A stretch of DNA of 64,000 nt from Rhyacichthys aspro (taxonomy: Eukaryota; Chordata; Actinopteri; Gobiiformes; Rhyacichthyidae): NCBI GenBank assembly GCA_036850595.1, contig CM072163.1, forward strand, positions 3,272,595 through 3,336,594, given 5' to 3'. The notes beneath the pieces were generated by a model. That model had not been told where the DNA came from, did not search any database, and saw only the letters and a program-made list of their open reading frames with translations. The first letter of the stretch is position 1. Each line of letters starts with the position of its first letter. Positions 1-21,605 of the stretch are shown one piece after another. The position numbers and the translations under genes were made by a program.

Positions 1-1598
1 TACTATTTCCCTGAGATCTAGATTACTCAGTGGAATCACTTTGAGATCAAATTGAACGTGTAGTATTTGGTTGAATCTACTTCTCGCTGCCTGTCTTTGT
101 GGAAGCTTCCCATATTAACGCGATTATTGGCTCCTGCTCATTGTTCGGCGATAGACTGGGCGTGTGGTTGAGTGAGTGCTGCCGGCCGCCTCCTGCTGCC
201 TTCATTCTCGTGCTTTAAGAGGGAAATGAGCTGAACACATTCCTGGTCACGCACACAGCCCCGGTGTGTCCCGCGGCCCCCTCTCACATCGGCAACAGCA
301 CAAAAGCAGAGCCAAACACAGCTACAGGCCCGACGCAGACAAATACACACTCTCTGCTGCTGCTGCTGCTGGTCGGAGCTAAAGAGGAGAAAAACATGAG
401 GCTAAATGAGATTTAAATGAGCATGTATCACAGATGTGTCTCGAAATACACACAGGTTACAGTTACATTCAGGGATAATGAAAAAATAACAAGCAAACAG
501 GACAATCTAGGATAATGACAGCATTTGGAAACTTAAAATATGCTTCAACATTTAGAAATATGTGTTTTTAATTACAAAATGATGACCTCCACACCTTAAA
601 ATTATACCAAAAAGCAAAGTCATCATGAGTCGTTAACAAATATAAAATAGACGGGAAGTAAAGGGTATTTTATGCAATGAATGCTAAGAATTGTGTGTTC
701 TAATCTGTAAACAAGACAATTTTATAATAGTCTAGCATCAAAAAAATACATCTAGCTCCTAACACTGGCAACCCTCAAAAAACTAAGGAAATAAGAATCA
801 TTGTGCTTTATGCTTCTAAAATTAAAAAGCCTATTAAAAGATAGTAATCCTAAAAAAAAAAATGCTGTGAAGGGAAGGGGTCACAAAACAATGAGAGACT
901 CTAAATGAGCCTCGTGGTACATATATTTCTTTTATAAATAGTCTTACATTTTATTGGCGTTTCAAGAATAAATAAATAAATGTACCAAGATGAGAGCCTT
1001 TCTTGTTTCTTTTTATAGTCATAAAATGGATGCTTTCATAAACAATTAAACAGTGAAACCAAAAGCACAATGTAAACCAGGTTACAACGGTTTGTCTCAC
1101 TGTTGACTATCATTCAGTTTTTTCTTGTAAAGCCTAGGTTTGGGATTCCTTTAAATGTGTCAACAGCATTATTCATCTTCTGTTGTAGGCTTTGTAGTCA
1201 TAATAAACACAAAACGTCAATAGAAAAGAGTAACAGACACAAAAGAGACTGTTTTGAAGTGACATTTTTCTTAGTGTGGCATTTTACCCTTCTTCAACAC
1301 CTTTGTACTGAATACTAATAGAGACAGTTCATTCATTCACACTTTTAGATTTTATTTGGGTTGATATGAGCTGCTGTTGGAGTAAATTAAATCAAATGAA
1401 AGTCAGATGTTGCTTTTTTTTGAGAGAGAGAGAGTCCAAGACAAATTGTCCACTTGTGGCAGACAATGAAGTTTATCACTTTCATAATTTTGCTCTGACA
1501 CTGCTGAGAGTGAATGATTTGGATGACAGCGCTTCTAAATGATCTTTTTATTGCTTGTTTATTTTTCATTCAGTAACAGGGTTCATTTTTCCTTTCAG
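1..1598 (+). other. sim1: sim1 intron sequence upstream of the first PAS-A exon in the window
   Basis: The exon at 1599 starts in phase 0 at the codon matching human SIM1 Thr87, so this stretch should be the end of the preceding intron. I found no exon encoding the bHLH or the segment leading to PAS-A here, so those exons lie left of the window. Positions 110-400 are GC-richer and non-repetitive, and include a short CTG run near 353-371. They could be a conserved intronic element. The remainder is AT-rich with no recognisable feature. Confidence 0.75.
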
Positions 1599-10791
<9,193 letters not shown>

Positions 10792-11398
10792 CGCCCCTGA
10801 GCTGCTCACTTCCACTGTCACTGCTTCTCCATCATTTCTTCCAATCGAACCCAATCAGCGAATCTTTAGTTTTTAATCCAAATGTGTGGTTGTATCGGTG
10901 CTTCAGCCAAAAACAAGCGGGACAGTTCAGTTCAGTGTTACCCATTTTATCAACACAAGGAAACAGGAACCAAAATATCAGGTTTGTACCATTTAAATTT
11001 TGCTAAAGAGTGGAGCCAAACACTGCTGTCTGTCGATTGGCCAATGATAAAGTGTCACTCTAGCCTGGCCAGCTAGACCCATTCACTCTCTAAGGGAAGT
11101 AAAATGTGTCTTGAACCTCTCCCGTTGGACAAAACTTCCACCAGCCTCACTACGACCCTGACCAATCATAAGAGTTTATCTAAAATGGTGCAGATTTTAC
11201 GCAATATTTAGCTTCTCTGATTGGCTTTTTCAAATGTCTTCGGTCCAGAGGCAGTTTATTCTGTGTTGGCGTTGGAGTTTAATCTGCCTCCATTTGTTCC
11301 ACTCCCTGGAAATCTGAATTAAACTGAAAGGGACCAGACTAATTCTTTGTATAGAATAGAAAATGAACAGAAGAACAGAAAACATTCGAAACTGCAGA

Positions 11399-11404
11399 AA
11401 TAAA
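11399..11404 (+). terminator. AATAAA polyadenylation signal, candidate proximal sim1 3' end
   Basis: Canonical hexamer in GAAATAAAG, about 610 bp after the sim1 stop. The GU-rich downstream element is weak. Confidence 0.35.
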
Positions 11405-13754
11405 GTTTAAGCAAGTGTTTAAGGACGTTCAAAGGTTAATTTTAATCATCTATTCACAACTGAAACATGACTGAGCTAAATTTGTACTCATTTCTAGCAG
11501 CATATAACAATAAAGCAATGCATCATTAACAGCTTCAGTAATAAATAAAGTGAACAAATCAATAAACCTAATGCTTTTTAAATAGAGTACATAGTTAAAC
11601 CCAGAGCAACATGTTAATACGATGCATCGTAACAGCAGCAAATGGGCCACGACTGTTGTCTTGACGCCTGTCGCACTGAACGCATTTGATTTGAACGTTT
11701 TGATTAAAAACAAGGGTCGACTTGAGTGGCCTTCACGAGAGATTTGATCAGAAAAAGAGGACAAACGGGTTTTAATGAAGCAAAAAGAGCACGGTGTAAG
11801 TCGTTAGCTTAAGTCTGTATCCATAGCTCTCTCGATATCTATTCACAAGTACCTCATACAGCCCAGAGAAAACCACAACTATCACTTTAACACGTCCAAT
11901 TCGTTCATTTTCACTATTTTTTATCATCATATTGGTCCGTATTGCTTCTTGATCAACAGGCTTTTGGATTTACAACTAACAATGAGATGCAGTCAGCAAA
12001 TCTTCTTATAAAGGCTAAAGCTACATAATAAATTGCTCCACCTTTATAACGGCCACATAGTCAATACAACCCGTCAATATGATGAAAGTCAGTTTGATTT
12101 TGACCAGGTTTTACAGCTGAAGTAAAATACCTATAACTCACCAGAGAAACACCCTGATTACTTACGACATAAGTTTGGAAATGTGTCTAAGGCAAATAGA
12201 TCACAATTAGAAAACACTAAATATCGAAACAGTCCAGACAAATTGTGGTTGACTATTGGAAAAACACTTACAGATAAATATCTATGACTCCATTTGATCT
12301 GCCATTGGAAAGAGCATTAAGAGTGACAAACTATTCAATGAGAGTTACTGATAGCAGGATAAACATAAACCAAACGCTTGAGAGGAAATGGAAAATTCAT
12401 GAACAAAGTAGAGTAGAAAAGAGTTGAACCAGTGGGTTTTTATTGTATTGTAGTTCAAAAAGAAGGCAAGAGGCAGACAAATAAAAGGCTTACCTAAAAT
12501 AATGAAAACTTATTCACAAAAACAGTAGAAAAAGGGGACCATCAGCTGAGGGCAGAGTCCAAGAAGCCCATAGAATAATATTCAAACATGTCACACTAAA
12601 TCAATTATAGACTTTTCACACAAACAGCATCAGCCATATTTTTATTTCATTTAGGTTGAAAAAGGCCAACTAAAACCTAATTATTGTGATCATTAGCTTT
12701 TCTCATTGATTCAGGATTGCTTTTAAAAGAACCACGTCTAATTCTCTTTTTTGATTTTCCGTTAAACAACATATTGAGGTAAAGAAAAGACCAGTCAATT
12801 TAAAAAAACATACTATACTTCACTTTTTACACAAACAAACCATCTTTAACGTTCTCTTTGTGGTAGTTTCTTAATTTTACTGCTGTTTTTCTGACCGTTA
12901 GCATCACTAGCTACATAGACAATTGCTATAGCTGACCTTTTGTCACTTTTATTATTTACTACTGCGTTGAGTTGTTCACAGAGAAGTTCAGAAACTAATT
13001 TACCATCTCAAAACACACCGTTTCCACCTTATAATCTATTTTTGGTTTATTTCGAGACTGCGTTGGGGCAAATATGTGAAGCACTGAGGTCTAGAGTTGT
13101 TCGCAGTTTCAGTTTTTAAATCAAACTTCACAAATAAATATGCAAACCCATCGCGTTGCCGTTTCCTCCTCGTGTGTTCGTATCTGTCAGGAAACCGTCA
13201 CATCCATTTATTACGTCTCTAAACGAACCCAGAGCAGATAATAATTAGATTCACGGACGTAGTGTCACATCGTTCTGTTGAAATCACGTCAAGTCACTCT
13301 TTAAATGACAATAAAACAAGCTGATATATATTTTTCCAGATCAGACGGTGTGATCGTTTTAGCGGAGGCAGTGACAGCGGCTGCGGGGGAAGTGTTTTCG
13401 TCCTAATCACCGACACTGACACTTGTGACCATATGCAATCCGACCCCAATAATTGCATTCATTATGAAGTTATTGTTGTGTGGTTCCTCGTTTTGTTTTT
13501 CAGTTTTTCAAATGAACCTATATTTATACAAGTTTGGGTTGTTTTTCATTGATTTTTTTTCGCTTTACATTATTTATGGTGTAATGTAAATATGCTCCAA
13601 AAAAGAAAATCCCACGTTTTTTTCGCACTCGGGCAAAAACTTGTATTTATTATGGAGTAAATGTTCCTGATGATTTTGAAATATAGCTGCAATCGAATCC
13701 AGTCTAACTGCTTGTACATGGAGTGTGTTTTTGACTCAAGAGAGTTGTAAAGAA

Positions 13755-13760
13755 ATTAAA
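13755..13760 (+). terminator. ATTAAA polyadenylation signal, candidate distal sim1 3' end
   Basis: Common variant hexamer, followed 25-45 bases downstream by TTTGTGTGTGTTATG, a good GU-rich element. It lies at the end of a compositionally coherent block downstream of sim1. Confidence 0.5.
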
Positions 13761-13775
13761 TCTTTTTGCAGAAAT

Positions 13776-15463
13776 GGGTCATGGATTATTTGTGTGTGTT
13801 ATGTCTCTGTTAATTAATGCATTTATTAGTTTATTTTGAACAAAATCTTCCACAAAACTAACAATAATTTCATAAAATTAATTGAAAATTGCAAGGTGCA
13901 GCACAACAAAATATAGTGAAGTTATATAAAGCATTAAAATTAAATAAATAAAAAAGAAATTAATAAAACACGTATAAAAGCAAATAAAATACAAACTGAA
14001 ACTGACAAATCCAGTAGAAAAATATTTAAAAACATATCCATTTGGCTCATAAATGTCCTTTATACAAGATTGAGTGTTCAAAAAGAATCATGACATGCTG
14101 CTCAAGTTTGTCCTCTCTGGGCTACTGTAGAAACAGGAACAGGAAGTAATTAAACTTCCAGTGGGTTTTGTGGGGATTTAAATTTAAGATGGATAAATGG
14201 AAAAACTGATTTGACTGTCATTGTTCCACTTGGTTCAGCTGTGTTCTACAAATAATTACTTTTAACTTCACAGATACAGAACACAGATTTTAAGAACAAG
14301 ATTTAGATTTTTTAACTATTGAAATAGGTGTTATACATAGTAAGGAATCAAAATATCCATGGGCCAAATGTATTTAAAGATGGACAGAGACACAAACATT
14401 TCAAGTTTATATATAAAAGGGTATCGTCTTTTTTTCTATTAAGTCTATTTTGAACAAATTTTACTTGGTTTGGTGAGTTCACATCCAAAAAATACCAAAA
14501 CTTAACAAAAACTAAGACAATGTCCTCCATTATTTTAAGTAATACTGAGACATACCTGTATTTTAATCCATCTTTATGTCAGGATTAAGTACTAAATGTA
14601 AAAATGAAAAAACAATTAGCTTTCGCCCACTGGCTTTTGTTTTTTGTTTTATAATTTGAAAGGGATTAACTATATTTTTGTTGCAGTAAGAAAAGCTTAA
14701 TTCCTCTAAAAACATCTTTCCTTTTTGGCTCTTATCCCTTGTTCTGTTGAACTCTGCACAGAACTTTCATACTTTTTACAAAACACAAATAGATTGACGT
14801 GTGGTTTGATCTAATTATTGATTTATTGAAGCCTCGCTCTAAAACTGAGGTCATATGTGGCTGCTTTGGTAAATAAAGAGCCCAGATGGAGACAGGTTTG
14901 TGTCTGTGACGTGTTGGTGTCTCCGGAGCCCGTCCCGAGGGCCTCTGTTTGCTTTAGTCGTCGCTCCGAGGGACTCTGCATCAACGATTAGCTCCACATT
15001 AAAAGCCTTTCATCCAGATACTTATTCCTCGCTTTAACGCTTCCTCACAGCTCCGTCCTCTCCAGCAGCTTTTCCACAAGCCTCCAGTAAACGGCCATTA
15101 GGAGCTGACGGGTTGCTAAGGAACGGAGCAGAGCCGAGACGAGTCAACAACAGAGAAGGCAGGACATTTAGGACTTCGACGGGAAATACACACTTTACAT
15201 CACCTTCTTTTTGTAAAACACCTGGTTCTCGTGGCTTCTTTAGAAATCACTTCTGGGAAACACAATCATGAACAGCTCTGAGGAACAGGTTTTACTCCGG
15301 TCTCAGAACAAAACGTATTTAAAGATTAGTGTGGAGTGTTTTGAGCAAAAATACTGCCACATTTTCAACACTACAGGCTTAACTCATTGTCATTTTGAAA
15401 TATTTTTGTTCTGGAGGGTCTCCTGCTTCTTCTCTGTTCACTTTTTAAAACTCACAAACAGGG
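13776..15463. other. Intergenic, AT-rich; one GC-richer block
   Basis: No gene seen. Mostly A/T-rich low-complexity sequence. Positions 14,880-15,140 form a non-repetitive GC-richer block (CCGGAGCCCGTCCCGAGG within it), a candidate regulatory element by composition only. Confidence 0.5.
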
Positions 15464-15912
15464 ATCACCTGATTTTTTTACAGTTCCATTTAGTTATTCA
15501 GTGTAATCTCCTAAAGTTTATTGTAACAGGAATCATCTGAAAAAATGAGACCTTAAGATGTGATCTAATCTTTATAATTAAGGATTTTATAGAAATTAGG
15601 GGGATTTTGTCCAATCGCAGCTCACTTCAGGTAAAAAGGAGCGCTCCCATTGGTCGACACTGACGTCAACAAAGAACGTCTTATTATGCAGTGAAACAGT
15701 TCATAAAAAGAAAGGGAAAATTGCTTCAGTCTAATGGTAAACTCAAAGCTTAAAATTCAAAGTAAGCTCTAAACTTGACTTTAATGTGACATATTCATTT
15801 GGAAATGTTGGAAAATTTATTCCGTTTGACCTTTTTTTAGCAAAAGAAACAGGAAGGTTTTCTACATTGTTGTTGGGGGAGAGTGGTGTTTGAGTTTGAG
15901 ACAAAAAAAGAT
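15464..15912 (+). repeat. Family R interspersed repeat, copy 1
   Basis: Shares long blocks with 33,835-34,312 (reverse) and 49,360-49,912, for example the string GTAAAAAGGAGCGCTCCCAT and GAATCATCTGAAAAAATGAG. It is shorter than the 49-kb copy because of an internal deletion. I saw no protein signature. The fact that the same open frame (in + orientation) recurs in copies simply reflects repeat identity. Confidence 0.8.
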
Positions 15913-16424
15913 CAGTTTAGTGCAGCAAGAAGTAACATGATCTCACCTTTAATTACTCTTATTTCTATCTTCATACTCTATCAATACGAGGTGAAAAAAC
16001 AATGTATTTCCGCGTTTGTTTCCAGTGTTGAAGATGTTCGCTGAGGTGGCTGTTTCCTCGCTGTAGTTTTTCTTTAAGGCTCAACTGAATCGACACTTAC
16101 CTTCTAGTCTTCTTGGAACAGCTTTTGCTCCAACTCCTTCTGCACTAACCCTAGCGATTGTTGGGACTGTTAGCCACACTTTTCTGAGCAACTTTCATGG
16201 AATACCCCAATGTGCAACCAACAAAAAACAGTGGGTGCAGGTCCAGTTTTCCTACACACAATAATATCTTGCATTTAGTGTCTTCCATTCACTTTTTGAA
16301 AGATCTAACGGAGCGTTTTCTTAAAATCTGAAATCCAAATATATTTAAAATGCTGCTTTATTCATGTTTTTTCTCTGTACATTTTATTTGTTGAGAGCCA
16401 GCGTGACCCATGCTTCTTCTAAGC
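15913..16424. other. Intergenic, nothing recognised
   Basis: Mixed AT-rich sequence between a family R and a family M repeat. No coding or RNA feature seen. Confidence 0.5.
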
Positions 16425-16970
16425 CAGTGGTGCCAAACTGGAAGTGCTCAGGGGCCACAATAGTAAATAAGAAGCATTTCAGGGGCCGAAGACTGTGACA
16501 AATCTTGCTAAAACCTGTTCAAATCCAACTAAAAACTGCTCAAATACGACTGAAATCAGCTCAAATCCAACTGAAACCTAATCAAATCCAACCAAAACCA
16601 GCTGAAGTTTAGCTTAAACCAGCTCAAATCCAACTGAAACTTGTTCAGATCCAACTGAAACTTGTTCAGATCCAACTAAAACCTGTTCAAATCCAACTGA
16701 AACCAGCTCAAATCCAACTCAAACTTGTTCAGATCCAACTGAAACTTGTTCAAATCCAACTAAAACTAGCTCAAATCCAACTGAAACCAGCTCAAATCCA
16801 ACTCAAACTTGTTCAGATCCAACTAAAACCTGTTCAAATCCAACTAAAACCTGTTAACATCCAACTACAACCCGTTTAAGTCATTATAAAACCTAAAACT
16901 CAAAAATATTACCTACAAAAAGTAAAGAAGGGCCAATAAAACATTGCAAAGGGCCGCATTTGACGTGTGT
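16425..16970 (-). mobile_element. Family M hAT-like element with internal 21-bp minisatellite, copy 1
   Basis: Left end CAGTGGTGCCAAACTG. The right end, read in reverse, is ACACACGTCAAATGCGGCCC, matching the head of the copy at 19,304. Between them, 16,495-16,880 is a tandem array of about 21 bp per unit reading AAACCTGTTCAAATCCAACT on the + strand. No transposase frame. The ends resemble the CAGNGGTGTCAAACT inverted termini common in hAT-derived elements; class assignment is an inference. Confidence 0.7.
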
Positions 16971-18660
16971 GTTCAAAACCATTAACTGTGCATGCTTCCA
17001 CTCTCTTTTCCGTGTTTTAAATGACTCTTTTAATTCACGTTTCTGCGGTAAATCCACTGCTTCTCTTTGAGACGGAGAACAATCCCTCACTTTAGCTTCG
17101 GGGCTGTTTCTCACTTGAGGCCCATTTTTAAACAATAGCTGCTGATGGCGATCGGTTGTTCTAATTGGATTACTTTGTCTGAGTGTTTTCCTCAAAGTGA
17201 CATTAGATCGATCCCCCTCGGCCCTCGGAGCGGCCCCGGTGCAGTTAGAGGCATCGGTGCATGTCTAATGGAGGCTGTGTGAGGTTAACTCCTGCTCCCA
17301 TTTGTTCTGTCAGCCTCTCTCCTCGGCTCTTTATTCACGTCTATATAACACCACTGCGGACAAATCATTTACAGATGTATTTCAGCTCCACATTACAAGC
17401 ATGTAACAGCACTTTGGGAGCAGTAAAGTTAATAAAACGAGCGTAATGTCTTCAAATACAAACCCTGCAGAGGAAGAGAGCGTCGTTCCGGTTCGGTTTA
17501 GCCTCGGGAAGGATCGGAGGCAGAAGTCGAGTGGAAAGTGAGAGTGTTAAACGCCTGAGGCCGAAGCACACATTTCTGATTGAACTCTGCTGACCTCAGA
17601 CCAGTCTTTGAGTCAGGCCTCGGTCAGACCTGCCGCTAACATCCGTCCTGAGTAAACGGCGATAATGCTAAGTGTGAACATGCTCAATGTGTCCTGAATG
17701 CAAGTGTTTTTGTTGTTAAAAGTTGCTCTAACATGCTCCTTTTGTCCTAATGCTTCTCAATCACAATTAAAAGTCTTCTAAAACTGTAAAAAACTCCATT
17801 TCCTGATGTTGTTGTGGACTCATACTGACTTTAAAAATAAAACAGTCGGACAAAGTGCTGTACATAAATAAAACACGAGCAAAACACCAACAAAAAAACA
17901 CATAAAGCTAATTAAAACTAACATAAAAGCGTTAAATAAATACAACGAATAGCTCAAATTAAAAGCACAAAAGCACTTCATGAGTAAAAGTCACAGGTAA
18001 TGGTCCTGTCTGATGTTTAAAGGCAGCTCTTTCCACAGTTTCAAATTTGAGTTTTGTTTTAAGGATGTTTTAAAATGAACTTATTTGAGAAAACACAAGC
18101 TCCAACATCTTAGGTTTAAAAAGACTCATGTAAAGTCAGTGCTGCTTCTCAATCTCAGCATTTTGACTCGAGACTCACTCTTTTGCAAACTCTAAATAAT
18201 CTAATGCATCTTTTTCCTGAACATTTTTGGGTTTGTTGACAGTGACAGATGAGATGAGAGTGTTTAATGTCTCTTTACTGTATGTTCTCATTAAAATCCT
18301 TCAAACTAAAGTCTAGATCTGAAGCTCTTGTGTTTTCTTTGTTGTTTCTTTGATGATTTAACAGTTTTTTCTCAGTTAAAAGACAAAAGTCACACACTTA
18401 TTTCATAATAAACACAGAGAATCAAGCTTTTCAAGCAAGTGACAGAAGAAAAAACTGTTCTATCCCTGTCAGTCCAAGCATCTGATCCCCGTCTATTGTT
18501 CAAGAGTGAAAATAGTGAGCATCACATGACGTTAGGAGACGATAACGAGCTGGCTTTAATAAAAGAGCACTCGGACTAATCCTGTCCTGTTAACGACTCT
18601 GGTTTGGACCCGGACCGATGTCGAAACTGGAGCCTCTCTCTGCGGTCGGGTCCAGACGGG
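16971..18660. other. Intergenic with a candidate conserved block
   Basis: No gene. Positions about 17,030-17,430 are non-repetitive and more GC-rich, with TCTAATTGGATTACTTTGTC, a GGATTA-type homeodomain core, and several CpGs. It is a candidate regulatory block. About 17,700-18,560 is AT-rich with no feature recognised. Confidence 0.45.
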
Positions 18661-19184
18661 TGAGGGTCTGAGGGTCTGAGAGTCTGAGAGTCTGAGGGAC
18701 TGAGGGTCTGAGGGACTGAGAGTCTGAGGGACTGAGGGTCTGAGGGACTGAGGGTCTGAGGGACTGAGGGTCTGAGGGTCTGAGAGTCTGAGGGTCTGAG
18801 GGTCTGAGGGTCTGAGGGTCTGAGGATCTGAGGGTCTGAGAGTCCTAGGGTCTGAGGGTCTGAGGAACTGAGGGTCTGAGAGTCTGAGGGTCTGAGAGTC
18901 TGAGGGACTGAGGGTCTGAGGAACTGAGGGACTGAGGGTCTGAGGGACTGAGGGTCTGAGAGTCTGAGGGTCTGAGAGTCTGAGGGACTGAGGGTCTGAG
19001 GAACTGAGAGTCTGAGGGTCTGAGGAACTGAGGAACTGAGGGTCTGAGGAACTGAGAGTCTGAGGGTCTGAGGAACTGAGGAACTGAGGGTCTGAGAGTC
19101 TGAGGAACTGAGGGTCCGAGAGTCTGAGGGTCTGAGGGTTTAAGAGTCTGAGGGTCTGAGGGTGTCCGAGGGTCTGAGGGTCTG
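18661..19184. repeat. 8-bp minisatellite, about 65 units, with higher-order structure
   Basis: Units are GGGTCTGA (A), GAGTCTGA (B), GGGACTGA (C) and GGAACTGA (D), all in register except one 10-bp unit near 19,160. A seven-unit word ABABCAD occurs twice 80 bp apart, and a six-unit word BADDAD recurs in the right part. The TGA in every unit closes all + frames, while the minus strand has no stops and so is open over 200 codons as a Ser/Pro/Leu/Gln repeat. I regard that as non-coding. Confidence 0.95.
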
Positions 19185-19303
19185 CGTGTGTCGCACGGAA
19201 ACACACGGAAACTGTTTTATTAATACAGTTATAGATCAAGATTTAACATCAACCTATGAACAGTTATTATGTATCTCCATGAATGTATGTCACTAACTAA
19301 ACC

Positions 19304-19440
19304 ACACATGTCAAACTCGAGGCCTGGGGGCCAAATGCGGCCCTTTGCAATGTTTTATGTGACCCTCCAATACATTTAGTCGAAGTGATATTTTTGGCTC
19401 TAACTTTTAACTGGATTTGAACAGGTTTTAGATGGATTTT
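19304..19440 (-). mobile_element. Family M element, truncated copy 2
   Basis: Begins ACACATGTCAAACTCGAGG and CCAAATGCGGCCCTTTGCAA, nearly the reverse complement of the right end of copy 1. It contains one 21-bp minisatellite unit (GGATTTGAACAGGTTTTAG) and then stops matching. Confidence 0.65.
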
Positions 19441-20763
19441 AATCATTTATTCATTTATTATTTCTTCAGTCTTTAACTCAAACTGAAAACACATGTTTGG
19501 TGTTTGAAAAGGAGTCAGAGGAAGCATCTGTTCCTTCCTCTGTTTTTGTTAAATATATATTAGTGTCTGGTAAATGAAACACACAGTTAGAAGCTGCAGC
19601 TCAGAGGAAATGTAAAGAATGGATCTAAAACTGAGGAAGGTGCAGCTCTCACATATTTAATGACAGTTTATTCATTAGTTTTATCTATTATTAACTATTG
19701 AGGATGTCCTTCCTTCTAGAAAAACTAAATCTCTCTTCTCTTTTCCATAAACTCTGGTTGTATCTTGCTGCTTCTGTGATAGTGATCCTCAGACTCCGGT
19801 GTTAGTTTTGTGGATTATCTCGATTCCCGTCCCGTTTCAGCCGCGTCCATATGCTCAAATATCACTAAATGTCACTGTAGTGGAGCCTGATGCCGCTCAG
19901 AGAAAAGGTTAACGCAAACAGTGAGCGTCAAAAAGCTCAGAGGAGGCTCCCGACGCCGCCGTGTTTGTGTTTTTAGATGATATTTGTCTCATCTGTCGAA
20001 CAAAAAAGGGATAAAGCGGCAGCTGTGTGAACTAGTGGCTGTCAATACAATATAATGTGAGGATTATTAGGCTTCATCAGAGTTTATTTGGGAATTAACC
20101 TTACTACTGTCAGTTTGAGTGGATAATGAACTGAGGAAGTATGAGTCCAAGCTGCAGAATTATTGTTTTTTGAAGAAACCAATGATTGATGATGTTTATT
20201 GGATTGAATGGAAGCTGTAATCGTCAGTAAAGTGAAATATATTAGTATTTTGTGGAGGAAAAGTTTGATTTTTGTAATAAAAGAGAAGCAGGAGAGGTCC
20301 CGAGGAGAAAATCAGGGAGTGGCTGTCCACAATCACACGGCTTTTTTCTTTATGCTGTCATCTTGTTTGGCAAAAAGCTGTGGGCTAATCCATAAAACAA
20401 GCAAACCCAGTATTTGGTTAAGTCTGGCTCATTTTGTTGTTAGTGTTGCTCCATAAAATAGGCTCCTGAGTCACGATGGAAACTTCTTCAGGCCTGAGTC
20501 TGGTCCAGAGCAGGTTTGAGGTACTGCAGCACTTTTATCACAAATTCAGTGGAAAAGCTGATGTTTTGTTAAATAAATGAACTTGACCAACCATTACCAA
20601 CTGTAAAAAAACAAAAAAAATGAGAGGACAAAGTGAGATTTCAAGGTTTAGGCTGGCCGTGTGAGCCCAGACTTGTGTAACATTATCTTTTATTAACCCA
20701 GTCATTGTCCTTTTAATGAATAAAGCACTAGCTCCCCTAAATAGAGTTCTAATTGGGCTAAAT
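19441..20763. other. Intergenic with a candidate conserved block and a family R fragment
   Basis: Positions about 19,790-20,110 form a non-repetitive block with several CpGs, possibly regulatory. Positions 20,200-20,330 match the right part of family R (TATTAGTATTTTGTGGAGGA, also seen near 49,827 and 56,190). No gene seen. Confidence 0.45.
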
Positions 20764-21605
20764 CAGTGGTGTCAATCTCAAAGTGGTGAGGGGTAAGTTA
20801 ATAAGAATTCTTTCAGAGGCTGAAGATGGTGACATTTGGAAGCTTTTATTACATTTTGAATGAAAGGTTTCATCTTCATTTGAGTTTTATAAAAGTTACC
20901 ACACAAACAATAATTTTATTTTTATGGAAACTAGTCTTAGTTGCATTTCAACAGGTTTTAATCAGATTTCAACAGGTTGTAGGTGGTTTTGAACAGGTTT
21001 TAGTTGGATTAGGACAGGTTTTAGATGGTTTTGAACAGGTTTTAGATGGATTTGGACAGGTTTTAGATCGATTTGAACAGGTTTTAGTTGGATTTGAACA
21101 GGTTTTAGATGGATTTGAACAGGTTTTAGACAGATTTGAACAGGTTTTACATTGATTTGAACAGGTTTTAGTTGGATTTGAACAGGTTTTAGATGGATTT
21201 CAACCAGGTTTAGATGGATTTCAACCAGATTTTGTTGAATTTGAACAGGTTTTAGATGGATTTGAACAGGTTTTAGACAGATTTGAACAGGTTTTAAATA
21301 GTTTTGAACAGGTTTTAGTTGGATTTCCAAAGGTTTTAGATGGATTTCAACCGGGTTTGGTTGAATTTGGACGGGTTTTAGATGGATTTGAACAGGTTTT
21401 AGTTTGATTTCAACAGATTTTAGATGGATTTCAACAGGTTTTGGTTGAATTTGAACAGGTTTTAGACAGATTTGAACAGGTTTTAGTTCCTTATCTTTGT
21501 AGCAATAATCAAATCTGTTTAAAACCTGTTCAAATTCAATCAATAAAACCTAGAGCCAAAATATCACCTTCTAAATGCGTTGAAGGGCCACAGAAAACGT
21601 AAATA
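20764..21605 (+). mobile_element. Family M element with expanded 21-bp minisatellite, copy 3
   Basis: Left end CAGTGGTGTCAATCTC matches copy 1. The right end (AGAGCCAAAATATCACC, then GAAGGGCCAC) matches the reverse of copy 2. Positions 20,960-21,480 hold about 25 units of a 21-bp repeat reading AACAGGTTTTAGATGGATTT, while the last units near 21,515-21,540 face the other way. As 21 is a multiple of three, the minus strand is open for 193 codons as a seven-residue repeat (LKPVQIQ type). There is no sign that it is translated. Confidence 0.75.

Larger units (their letters stand above)
10792..13775 (+). other. sim1: sim1 3' untranslated region (extent inferred)
   Basis: Stop-rich, mostly AT-rich sequence directly after the sim1 stop, with no other gene. 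Two plausible ends are visible: an AATAAA at 11399 (short form) and an ATTAAA at 13755 followed about 30 bases later by a TGTGTGTG-type GU-rich stretch (long form). The last 450 bp (about 13,330-13,760) are of mixed composition and include homeodomain-type cores (CAATAATTGCATTC), so they may be a conserved 3' UTR block. The long form is an inference. Confidence 0.5.

Noticed and set aside
18556..19239. 227-codon minus-strand open frame rich in Ser/Pro/Leu/Gln
   Set aside because: It is the stop-free strand of the 8-bp minisatellite. Every minus frame is open there by construction.
20962..21543. 193-codon minus-strand frame with a seven-residue repeat
   Set aside because: Translation of the 21-bp minisatellite in family M. 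The unit is a multiple of three, so the frame stays open without selection. The same holds for 47,030-47,449.
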